Shown here piece by piece: positions 8,344 through 16,097 of a stretch of DNA of 64,000 nt. How positions within the stretch are numbered: position 1 is the first letter of the stretch; each line of letters begins with the position of its first letter. The notes under the pieces were generated by a model. That model searched no databases and was not told the origin of the DNA. It saw nothing but the letters and a program-made list of their open reading frames with translations. A program made the position numbers and the translations under genes. Origin of the DNA: Competibacter_A sp002352125 (GTDB lineage: Bacteria; Pseudomonadota; Gammaproteobacteria; Competibacterales; Competibacteraceae); assembly GCA_035441325.1 (NCBI GenBank), contig DAOROA010000017.1, positions 14,052 through 78,051 of the forward strand. Reading direction: 5' to 3'.

Positions 8344-9480
8344 ATGGCTACCGATTCCTCTTATCCGGCTTTTGAGCCGGCCATCGTCCGGTGCGAACCG
8401 GGCCGATGCCGGTGCGAAGGCGACTGGACGCTGGACGGCATCGAAAAACTCGACTTGCGACCGCAAAGCGTCGGCTGGCCAAAAGACCATATCGAACTGG
8501 ACGGCTCTGGCATCGGCGCCATCGATACCACCGGCGCGCTGCGCTTGCTGACGCTGATCGCCGAATTGGAACGGGCCAGCCACCCGGTCCGGCTGGTCGG
8601 GCTGCGCGAAGAACACCAGGCGCTGCTGGACTTGGTGCAGGAACGGCGCGCCAGCGCCGGAGCGCTGGCGGCGGCACCCCGGCCACAAGGACATCTAGAG
8701 CGGCTCGGCCGAACGGTTTTGCACCATCTGAACAACGGTTTGGTCTTTCTCTCCTTCATCGGCGAAGCAGCGGTAGCCCTGGCCCGGTTGGCTTTGCACC
8801 CCGCCCGGTTTCGCTGGCGGGCGCTGTTTGGCAACATCGAAACCGCCGGGGTCCACGCCTTGCCCATCATCGCCCTGCTGGCGTTCATGATGGGGGTAGT
8901 CATCGCCTACCAGGGCGGCCGGCAACTGGAATTTTACGGCGCCAACATCTTCATCGTCGAACTGGTGGCGCTGACCATGTTGCGCGAGTTGGCCCCCTTG
9001 ATCACCGCCATCGTCGTGGCGGGCCGCACCGGCTCGTCCTACACTGCCCAAATCGGCACCATGCAGGTCACCGAAGAGGTGGATGCATTACGCACCATCG
9101 GCATTCCGCCAATGGATTTGCTGGTAATTCCCAAACTGCTGGCGTTGACCGTCGCTTTGCCGCTATTGACGGTGTTCGCCGATGCGCTCAGCGTGTTCGG
9201 CGGCATGGTCATGGCGCAGGCGCTGCTCGATGTCGGCTTCGACGACTTTCTGGATCGCCTGCCGAAAGTGGTGACGCTGACCTCGTTCCTGCTCGGCGTG
9301 GGCAAGGCGCCAGTGTTTGCCGCCATCATCGCCTTGGTCGGTTGCTACCAAGGGTTTCGGGTGCGCGGCAGCGCCGACAGCGTTGGCCGGCAAACGACGG
9401 TCAGCGTGGTACAGTCGATTTTTCTGGTCATCGCCGCCGATGCGCTATTCTCGGTGGTGCTGGGCGGCATAGGGCTGTGA
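8344..9480 (+). CDS. Mla-type lipid ABC transporter permease with N-terminal STAS domain (MlaB-MlaE fusion)
   Basis: 378 residues. The first ~110 residues look like a STAS/MlaB-type domain (GDWTLDGIEKL, DTTGALRLL), and the rest is the MlaE permease with five or six helices (about residues 150-378), including QFGR-like QGGRQLEF, REL-APLITAIVVAGRTGSSY and GTMQVTEEVDAL. In E. coli MlaB and MlaE are separate; here they are one chain. The stop overlaps the next start (GTGA). Role inferred from the family: the inner-membrane core of a phospholipid transport system between inner and outer membrane. Confidence 0.9.
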   Translation: MATDSSYPAFEPAIVRCEPGRCRCEGDWTLDGIEKLDLRPQSVGWPKDHIELDGSGIGAIDTTGALRLLTLIAELERASHPVRLVGLREEHQALLDLVQERRASAGALAAAPRPQGHLERLGRTVLHHLNNGLVFLSFIGEAAVALARLALHPARFRWRALFGNIETAGVHALPIIALLAFMMGVVIAYQGGRQLEFYGANIFIVELVALTMLRELAPLITAIVVAGRTGSSYTAQIGTMQVTEEVDALRTIGIPPMDLLVIPKLLALTVALPLLTVFADALSVFGGMVMAQALLDVGFDDFLDRLPKVVTLTSFLLGVGKAPVFAAIIALVGCYQGFRVRGSADSVGRQTTVSVVQSIFLVIAADALFSVVLGGIGL

Positions 9481-10274
9481 ACGAAGCGGCCGGGCCGGCG
9501 ACAGCCGTGGTCGCGGTTCGCGGCTTGTGGACGCGATTCGGCTCGACGGCCATTCACGAAAATCTGGACCTCGACATCGATCGGGGCGAAGTGGTCGCTC
9601 TGGTCGGCGGCAGCGGTTCCGGCAAAACTACTCTATTGCGGGCCATCATCATGTTACTGCAGCCGGCGGCTGGTTCGATCAAGCTGTTCGGCCAGGAAAT
9701 CGTCGGCATCGGCGATGCGGCGGCGTTTCGGTTGCGGCGACGGTTCGGGATGCTGTTTCAGCAAGGCGCGCTGTTCAGTTCGCTGACGGTGCGGGAAAAC
9801 GTCGCGGTGCCGCTGCGCGAGCACACCCGGCTGCCCGCCCGGCAAATCGCCGAAATCGCCGATCTCAAAATCGCGCTGGCCGGTTTGCCCGCCGACACCG
9901 GCGGCAAACTGCCGCGCGAGTTGAGCGGCGGGATGCTGAAACGCGCGGCGCTGGCACGAGCGCTGGCATTAGATCCGGCGCTATTGTTTCTCGACGAGCC
10001 AACCGCCGGCCTGGACCCGGTCAGCGCCGGCGCATTCGACGAACTGGTGGTGCAACTCAAGGAGTCGTTGGGGCTGACGGTGGTGATGGTGACCCACGAT
10101 CTGGACACGCTTTGGCAGGCTACCGATCGCGTGGCATTTCTGGGGGAAAAACGGGTGATCGGCTATGCGCCGATGCAAGAATTGACTCGATCCGAACATC
10201 CGTTGATTCGGGCTTACTTCGAAGGACCGCGCGGCCGCGCGGCACGGGAGCAGACAGCGTGCAGAGCAGCGTAA
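9477..10274 (+). CDS. Mla-type lipid ABC transporter ATPase
   Basis: 265 residues from GTG 9477. Walker A GGSGSGKTT (about residue 41-49), Q-loop FQQGALF, signature LSGGMLKRAALARAL, Walker B ALLFLDEPTAGLDP and switch histidine VTHDLD are all present. The LSGGMxKR signature is characteristic of MlaF-type ATPases. It overlaps the permease gene by 4 bp and the MCE gene by 16 bp, so the subunits are translationally coupled. It energises the STAS-MlaE permease. Confidence 0.93.
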   Translation: MNEAAGPATAVVAVRGLWTRFGSTAIHENLDLDIDRGEVVALVGGSGSGKTTLLRAIIMLLQPAAGSIKLFGQEIVGIGDAAAFRLRRRFGMLFQQGALFSSLTVRENVAVPLREHTRLPARQIAEIADLKIALAGLPADTGGKLPRELSGGMLKRAALARALALDPALLFLDEPTAGLDPVSAGAFDELVVQLKESLGLTVVMVTHDLDTLWQATDRVAFLGEKRVIGYAPMQELTRSEHPLIRAYFEGPRGRAAREQTACRAA

Positions 10275-11248
10275 ATTATGCCCTGGTCGGGCTATTCGTG
10301 ATCGCTCTGGGCGCGTTTCTGCTGGGCATCACGTTCTGGTTGATCGTGGGCGGCGAGAGCAAGGTTTACGATCGCTACCGGGTGTATTTTCACGAATCGG
10401 TGGCCGGATTAAATCTCAAAGCAACGGTTCGATATCGCGGCGTTCAGGTCGGACAAGTGCAATCGATTCGGCTGGACGCCGTCAATCCCGACCAAGTGGA
10501 TGTGGTTCTGGGCATCGAGCGCGGCACGCCGATTCGCCGCGACACCATCGCCACCCTGTCCACCCGGGGGTTGACCGGCGTGGCATCGGTGGAACTGAGC
10601 GGCGGCGGCGGCCAGTCGCTGCCGCTGGAAAAAGAACCTGACCAGGATTTGCCGGTAATCCAGGCCGGACCGTCGCTGGTGGCACGGCTGGACGACGCCT
10701 TCAACAATATCCTGACCAACGTCAACAGCCTATCGAGCAAGCTGGAGCGGCTGCTGGGCGACGAAAACCAAACCGCCATCACCGAGATCTTACGGCACGC
10801 GAGCACAGTGACCGGAGCGTTGGCCGACCGGTCCGACAGCATCCGCCAGACGCTGACCAACGTGGAAACGTTTACCCGCGAGGTGGCGGAACGCGCGCAG
10901 CGGCTAGGCAAGGCGCTCGACCAACTGGCGGCGGAACTGGAGGGGACCAACGACTTGAGCGGTCGAGCGCGCGCGGCCTTGAGCGACTTTAGAGCAGCCG
11001 CTCAGTCGGTGCGCAAAACCGCCGACACCTTCAACCAAACCAGCCGGGATCTGAGCGGTATGGCCGAAGCGGGACGGCAGGAATTAAAGCGGCTGGGCCA
11101 GACCACGGTACCGGAGTTCAACGCGCTGCTGGTACAGGCCAACGATCTGGTGGCGGCTTTGCAGCGGCTGGCCGAACTCCTGGAACAAAATCCCCGCGCC
11201 TTGCTGCTGGGCAAACCGGCCGGCCGGCCGGGGCCAGGCGAACAATAA
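10259..11248 (+). CDS. MCE-domain (MlaD-like) lipid-binding protein
   Basis: 329 residues from GTG 10259. A single N-terminal membrane helix (about residues 8-30) is followed by an MCE domain (about 38-115: VYFHESVAGLN, VRYRGVQVGQV, STRGLTGVASVEL). The C-terminal half (about 135-310) is a long alpha-helical, coiled-coil-like segment rich in Leu, Ala and Glu heptads. This is the periplasmic substrate-channelling subunit of the adjacent ABC transporter. The long helical tail is closer to Pqi/Yeb or mycobacterial Mce architecture than to the short E. coli MlaD. Confidence 0.9.
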   Translation: MQSSVNYALVGLFVIALGAFLLGITFWLIVGGESKVYDRYRVYFHESVAGLNLKATVRYRGVQVGQVQSIRLDAVNPDQVDVVLGIERGTPIRRDTIATLSTRGLTGVASVELSGGGGQSLPLEKEPDQDLPVIQAGPSLVARLDDAFNNILTNVNSLSSKLERLLGDENQTAITEILRHASTVTGALADRSDSIRQTLTNVETFTREVAERAQRLGKALDQLAAELEGTNDLSGRARAALSDFRAAAQSVRKTADTFNQTSRDLSGMAEAGRQELKRLGQTTVPEFNALLVQANDLVAALQRLAELLEQNPRALLLGKPAGRPGPGEQ

Positions 11249-11277
11249 CAACTTTGGTGAACTCACGAGGAAACGGA

Positions 11278-11916
11278 ATGATGAGGTTTGTAATCGAGCG
11301 ATGGTTGTCCGGGGGGGCGAGCCGGTGGCGTTGGACGCTGCTGGCGGCGTTGGCGCTGGCCGGTTGCTCGCTGCCGCAAGACAATTCGCCGCCGCCTCAA
11401 GCCTACCTGTTGGAAGTCGGCGCATTCTCGCCGCCGCCGGCGCGGCGTTCCGGCGGCAAGACGCTGCTGGTGACGGTACCCAAGGCGGCGCCGGGATTCG
11501 ACTCCAACCGCATCGCTTACACCAAAGAACCGCCGAAGCTGGATTATTACCAAAACAACGTCTGGAGCGACACGCCCGCCAAGATGTTGCTGCCGATTCT
11601 GGTGCGAGCGTTCGAGGGAACGGGCGCGTTCAAGGCGGTGGTTTCGCCGCCGGCTCCGGCGCTGGCGGACATGCGGATCGACGTGGACGTGATCCGTTTA
11701 CAGCAGGAATTCATGACTCAACCCAGCCGGGTCAGGCTGACGGCCCGCATCAAAGTGGTGAGCATGAAGAGCGGCCACGTTTTGGGAACGCAGGTGTTCG
11801 AGGCGATGGAGCCGGCGCCCAGCGAGGATGCCCAAGGCGCCGCCCGAGCGGCTAACGCGGCCGTGCAAAAAACACTGAGCGATATGATTCCGTTTGCGTT
11901 GCGGTATTCGAGTTAA
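11278..11916 (+). CDS. ABC transport auxiliary lipoprotein (PqiC/DUF330-like)
   Basis: 212 residues. ATG 11278 (followed by a second ATG) has a GAGGAAACGG ribosome site. The signal peptide ends in the lipobox LALAGC, so the mature protein is a lipoprotein, probably of the outer membrane. The body has the ABC-type transport auxiliary pattern: AYLLEVGAF, FDSNRIAYTKEPPKLDYYQNNVWSD in abbreviated form and the central IDVDVIRLQQEF strand. It is the last gene of the four-gene Mla/Pqi-like operon and is followed by a strong terminator. Confidence 0.88.
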   Translation: MMRFVIERWLSGGASRWRWTLLAALALAGCSLPQDNSPPPQAYLLEVGAFSPPPARRSGGKTLLVTVPKAAPGFDSNRIAYTKEPPKLDYYQNNVWSDTPAKMLLPILVRAFEGTGAFKAVVSPPAPALADMRIDVDVIRLQQEFMTQPSRVRLTARIKVVSMKSGHVLGTQVFEAMEPAPSEDAQGAARAANAAVQKTLSDMIPFALRYSS

Positions 11917-11938
11917 ATCGGGCACCAAGCCGAACAAG

Positions 11939-11972
11939 AAAAGGCGGCCTTTTTTGGCCGCCTTTTTCGTTT
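11939..11972. terminator. Rho-independent terminator between convergent operons
   Basis: An 11-bp perfect stem AAAAGGCGGCC / GGCCGCCTTTT (11939-11949 with 11956-11966) with a six-T loop is followed by more T residues. A-tract and T-tract on opposite sides make it usable in both directions: it closes the lipid transport operon (+) and the creBCD operon (-). Confidence 0.92.
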
Positions 11973-12005
11973 TGTGCCGACGCAAAGGCCGGCACCTACT
12001 CCACT

Positions 12006-13394
12006 TCAACCGCCGTCGGATCCGGCCGGCGCCGCGCCGCCGTTCGCGACCTTGCCCCGCCGCGCGCCAAAGACATCGCCCAGTTGGTACCAATCCACCT
12101 TGCGGGTCAACACCATCGCCAGCGCCAAGCAGCCGAACAGGCTGACCGATCCGGCCAGCAAAGCATGATCTTCCAGGCTGATCAGGACGTACAACAACCC
12201 GAATACCGCGCCGATCAACGCCCCGAAACCGATGCCCCAGCGTGGGCTACCCAAGACATGGGCGAGATAATAGGTCAGCAGCGCGACGCAGCCGAGGGTG
12301 GCGATGGCGTAGGAAAGGGCGAAATCGAGGTGCTCGGACAGCGCCAGCAGCAGCAGATAGAACAGCACCAGCGCAGCGCCAGCGAATCCGTATTGGAGAG
12401 GATGGATCGCCAGCCGCTTGAGGATTTCGAACAGGAAGAAAGCGACGAAGGTCAGGCCGACGAACAGCAGTCCGTATTTGATTGCGCGGTCGGTTTGCAC
12501 GTAGCTGTCGGTGGGATCCATGAAGCGCACGCCAATCAGCGTATCGAGCGCGCGGTTGTTGCGCAGGTGGTCGAATAATTGCCGAATCATGTTGGTGGCC
12601 AGACGGGTGGTGGACCAGGCGGCGGAGAAACCCGTCGCGGTGACTTCGCGCGTTTCGGGCAGAAATTGGCCGTAGAAGCTAGGATGCGGCCAGTTGCCCC
12701 GAACGCTGATGCGGGTGGTGTCGCCCACCGGGGCGAGATCGAAAGACTGGGTGCCGCGCAGGTCGAGCGAGAACGAAAACTCCACCGACCAAGGCGCTTG
12801 CGGGTTCAGACCGCGAATGTGGGCTTGAATGCCGTTGGGCATTTTTTCCTCGGCGGTGCCGGGCAGAAAATCGAAGCGCTGTTCCGCCCAAGCGAGCACC
12901 GGCGCCCGCAGGATGCCGCGCGGATCGCTGACACCGACGATCAGCCGCGGGTCGCCGAAGGTGATCTGCTCGTTCGGTTCCACCTTCAGCAAACCGCCCT
13001 CGCTGGCGAAGCGGCCCTTGACCGCGATGCTGGCGCCGAACACCACGGCATGATAAAGGCTGCGCCGAATTTGTTCGGTGTTCAGGTTGGCTTGCACGTC
13101 CAGTTCGGCCGGCAGCAGATAAATCTCGTCGGAATACCGTTTTTCGACCTCGATCATCTTGGTTTCGTCTTTCTCGCTGGGCGTCTGCGTCTTGACGATG
13201 CGGGTGTAGGGCACGACCAGCACCGGCCCGACCAAGGTTTGGTCGCGGGCGGTGGCGGCGGCAATTCCCGCCACGACTTCGTTCCGGCGCGCGGCGCGCT
13301 CGTCGATCAGAAAGCTGATTCGCGTCAGGCCGATGGCGAGAAAGATCGTAATCAGGAAAATCAAGCTGATTTTGGCGAACAGACTGTATTTCAT
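12006..13394 (-). CDS. creD: Inner-membrane protein CreD
   Basis: 462 residues. A membrane helix near the N-terminus (about residues 8-28) is followed by a large soluble domain (to about residue 290) and a C-terminal block of about six helices. The sequence matches the CreD/Cet family, associated with envelope integrity and with beta-lactam and colicin responses. Start ATG at 13394 has a GAAGGAG ribosome site; a longer open frame to 13523 lacks one. It is third in creB-creC-creD. A 135-bp gap before it leaves room for its own promoter; only one TTCAC half-site (minus strand near 13498) and no clear TTCAC-N6-TTCAC cre tag was seen. The C-terminus is Gly/Ala rich. Confidence 0.9.
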   Translation of the reverse strand: MKYSLFAKISLIFLITIFLAIGLTRISFLIDERAARRNEVVAGIAAATARDQTLVGPVLVVPYTRIVKTQTPSEKDETKMIEVEKRYSDEIYLLPAELDVQANLNTEQIRRSLYHAVVFGASIAVKGRFASEGGLLKVEPNEQITFGDPRLIVGVSDPRGILRAPVLAWAEQRFDFLPGTAEEKMPNGIQAHIRGLNPQAPWSVEFSFSLDLRGTQSFDLAPVGDTTRISVRGNWPHPSFYGQFLPETREVTATGFSAAWSTTRLATNMIRQLFDHLRNNRALDTLIGVRFMDPTDSYVQTDRAIKYGLLFVGLTFVAFFLFEILKRLAIHPLQYGFAGAALVLFYLLLLALSEHLDFALSYAIATLGCVALLTYYLAHVLGSPRWGIGFGALIGAVFGLLYVLISLEDHALLAGSVSLFGCLALAMVLTRKVDWYQLGDVFGARRGKVANGGAAPAGSDGG

Positions 13395-13529
13395 GGCTGG
13401 GCTCCTTCGGTTGATTGGATGGAGCCAGCCTAACCGGCGCAGTTGAGGGGATGATGTGCGGACGATGGGGGAACTGTGGAGATTGGGTGTATTCGGGTGA
13501 AATGATAAGGAAGGTAAAGCCAAAAATCG

Positions 13530-14972
13530 TTAGGCACCCGGCAACGCGAGCCTGGCAACCACCCCAATCGCTACCCCATCCTGCCCCGCCAGGTTGTCCA
13601 CGCCGACCGTACCACCGTGCAGTTGCGCAACTTCCTTGACGAACGCCAACCCCAGACCGGTGCTTTTGCGGCCGGTATCGGGGCGCGGCAGGGAAAAGAA
13701 TCGCTCGAACAGCCGGTCGCGGGCGTAATCGGGAATGGGGTCGCCGGTATTGCTCACCGTCAGCCGCCACGCATTGCCGACCCGTTCGGCGCCAACGGTG
13801 ACAACGCCCTGCACGGGCGTGAAATCCAGCGCGTTGTCGAGCAGGTTGCCGATGGCCTGGGCAATCAGAAACGGCTCGCCGAGCACCGCCGCATCGCCCG
13901 GCAAGGCGTTATCGATCCGCAAAACTTTGCGGGCGATGGCCGGCGCGCGGGAAGCCAGCAACTCCTCTGCAACCGGTTTGAGGGCAACCGGTCTTCGTTC
14001 GTGCAATTCCCGCCGCTGCTCTACGGTGGCCAGGGCGAGCAGGCGCTCCACCAATTGTTGGAGCCGCTCCGCCTCGCCGGCGACCAGCACAGCGAAGCGT
14101 TCCCGTTGCAGCGCGGGCAGCTCGCCCTGCAACAGTTCGGCGGCACCGGCAATCGCCGCCAGCGGACTCTTCATCTCGTGAGTCAGCGTGTGGACATATC
14201 GCTCCACGTAATCCCGGCCTTCCAAGCGATCCCGCATGGTTTCCACCGCCTCGGCCAGCGCCCGCAATTCCGGCCCGCCAGACTTTGGCGCAATGCCGCG
14301 CCGACCTTCCGCCGCCGCGCGGGCGTAGGCGGCAAGCCGGCTGATGGAATAGGCCAGCGACCAGGAGAAGACCAACCCGACCGCCAGCGATGCCGCCACC
14401 AGCACGGCACCGACCCGGCGCAATTTGATTTCGGCCCGGTCGATGTAAGGCTGCACGCTGGAGGAGGGTTTACCCACGGTCAACGCCCCGATGATTCGCT
14501 CGCCGTCCCGGACCGGCGCGGCCACGTACATCACCGAAGTCCGCTCGTCGTTCAAATCGACCCGGGTGGTGCGGGCGCCGTACTGGCCGCGCAAAGTGAG
14601 GTACACGTCGTTCCAGCGGGAAAAATCCCGGCCCAGATCCAGATTGAACGAATCGAAGATCACGATGCCGCGCTCGTCGGTGATATAGATGCGGTGATCG
14701 AGGCTGTTCTTGACGATATCCCAGACGCGGGCATTGGGAACGCGGCGGGCATATTCGGCCAAGCGAGCCTGGAAACGGCCATCCGCGATGCTACCGTTCA
14801 GCACGTCGTCGCGAACCAGCACGGCCAGCAGGTTAGCAGTGTCGATCAATGTCTCTTCCGCCGACTGGCGAAATGCCGGTTTCAGTTCGTTGCCCAGAAT
14901 GTTGAGCGAGAAATACATCCCGATCCCGACGATCAGAAAGTAACCCAGAAACAATTTGAGGCCGAGGTGCAT
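13530..14972 (-). CDS. creC: Two-component sensor histidine kinase CreC
   Basis: 480 residues. Two membrane helices (about residues 5-25 and 185-207) flank a periplasmic sensor domain, followed by a HAMP-like linker. The H-box HTLTHEMKSPLAAIAG carries the phosphorylated histidine (about residue 271). The N-box AIGNLLDNALDFTP and the G-box STGLGLAFVKE form the ATP-binding HATPase domain. The periplasmic half includes RIYITDERGIVIFDS, as in CreC. It should phosphorylate CreB, whose gene ends 14 bp upstream. Confidence 0.93.
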   Translation of the reverse strand: MHLGLKLFLGYFLIVGIGMYFSLNILGNELKPAFRQSAEETLIDTANLLAVLVRDDVLNGSIADGRFQARLAEYARRVPNARVWDIVKNSLDHRIYITDERGIVIFDSFNLDLGRDFSRWNDVYLTLRGQYGARTTRVDLNDERTSVMYVAAPVRDGERIIGALTVGKPSSSVQPYIDRAEIKLRRVGAVLVAASLAVGLVFSWSLAYSISRLAAYARAAAEGRRGIAPKSGGPELRALAEAVETMRDRLEGRDYVERYVHTLTHEMKSPLAAIAGAAELLQGELPALQRERFAVLVAGEAERLQQLVERLLALATVEQRRELHERRPVALKPVAEELLASRAPAIARKVLRIDNALPGDAAVLGEPFLIAQAIGNLLDNALDFTPVQGVVTVGAERVGNAWRLTVSNTGDPIPDYARDRLFERFFSLPRPDTGRKSTGLGLAFVKEVAQLHGGTVGVDNLAGQDGVAIGVVARLALPGA

Positions 14973-14986
14973 GGCGATGGTCGAAC

Positions 14987-15694
14987 TCAGGATCGGTCGC
15001 TGGCCCGCACCGAATAGCCTAGACCGCGATGGGTTCGGATCGGATCGACGCGCGGGTCGATGTCCCGCAGCTTGGCGCGCAGCGCCTTGATGTGGGTGTC
15101 CACGCTACGCTCAAAGCTGGCGGCAGGATCGGGCCAGGCGCGATCCATCAGTTGCGCTCGGGAAAACACCCGTTCCGGTCGAGCCAACAGGGTTTTGAGG
15201 AGGAAATATTCGTAGCGGGTCAACTCCAGGGAACGGCCGCGAAAGCAAATGGTGGCGCGATCCTCGTCGATCTCGAACCAGGTGCTTTCGGTCGGCTGGC
15301 CGGCCGTCTCTTGCGATGCGGCACTGGACCGGGCGGTGCGTTTGAGGATGGCCTTGACCCGGGCAGCCAGCTCGCGCGGGCTGAACGGTTTGGTAACGTA
15401 ATCGTCCGCACCCAGCTCCAGCCCAAGCACCCGGTCGAGTTCGGCGTTTCGGGCGGATAGAATCGCCACCGGCACTTCGGAGGTACGACGTATCCGCTTG
15501 AGCAGCTCCAGACCGGAACCGTCTGGCAGTCCGATATCGAGCACGACCAGGTCGTAAGGGGTCGCCGCCAGTTCGGCTTCGGCTTCGCCAGCCAGATGGC
15601 GCCAAGCGACCTGAAATCCCTCGCTCGCCAACGCGAACTCGACGATTTCGGCGATGGACGGCTCATCCTCGACCAACAGGATGCGGATACTCAT
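14987..15694 (-). CDS. creB: Two-component response regulator CreB
   Basis: 235 residues, OmpR/PhoB type. Receiver domain: acidic pocket LLVEDE at residues 6-11, phosphoacceptor Asp53 in VVLDIGLPDG and the KPF lysine near residue 104. The C-terminal winged helix (about 135-230) has LTRYEYFLLKTLL, SVDTHIKALRAKL and RTHRGLGY. It is the first gene of the creBCD operon. creA, which precedes creB in E. coli, is not present upstream here. Confidence 0.93.
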   Translation of the reverse strand: MSIRILLVEDEPSIAEIVEFALASEGFQVAWRHLAGEAEAELAATPYDLVVLDIGLPDGSGLELLKRIRRTSEVPVAILSARNAELDRVLGLELGADDYVTKPFSPRELAARVKAILKRTARSSAASQETAGQPTESTWFEIDEDRATICFRGRSLELTRYEYFLLKTLLARPERVFSRAQLMDRAWPDPAASFERSVDTHIKALRAKLRDIDPRVDPIRTHRGLGYSVRASDRS

Positions 15695-16097
15695 CGGCGT
15701 ATTCGGCAGAATTAAAGAAGTTTAAACACGTCTCGAATGACCGGAATTGTAATGTCGATGCCGCTGCGTGCAACGAAGAGATGTATAGCCGCAAAAATGG
15801 CGCTATTATCAGGGCGTGACGAGCACTGGTGGAATTCTCCGGCTTCTTGGCACGGAAAGCTCGCTGCCCCGCGAGCCCACCTCGCGCGATCGTTGGCGTT
15901 TTTGAATCGGCCATCGGTCGTTGCTTGCACTGAAAAACTCCTCGTTAGGGAGTATCTTTATGGGGAAGCTTCGACTCGCCGCACGCGTTGCCGCCAGATC
16001 GAAGTGGGAAAGCTACTGGTCCAACGTGGCCGGTAGCAGCATCCAAACCAATCCCGCCGCGATCTCGATCACTCGGCGGTGGAATGGAGACAGGTCC
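15695..16097. other. Intergenic region between divergent creB and fimV-like genes
   Basis: About 400 bp without a convincing gene. It should hold the promoters of creB (-) and of the fimV-like gene (+). An AT-richer patch at 15710-15800 is nearer creB. I found no confident -35/-10 pair and no TTCAC-N6-TTCAC cre tag. The frame of the fimV-like gene stays open back to 15921, but that stretch has unlikely codon content and no ribosome site. Confidence 0.5.

Noticed and set aside
13395..13529. CreB cre-tag (TTCAC-N6-TTCAC) upstream of creD
   Set aside because: Only one TTCAC half is present; the second half does not match.
12579..15017. Long plus-strand frames opposite creD and creC
   Set aside because: They are antisense to well-supported Cre proteins and have low-complexity, His/Gln/Arg-rich translation.
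15921..16097. Extended N-terminus of the fimV-like protein
   Set aside because: ATG 16098 has a ribosome site and a proper signal peptide; the extension has neither.
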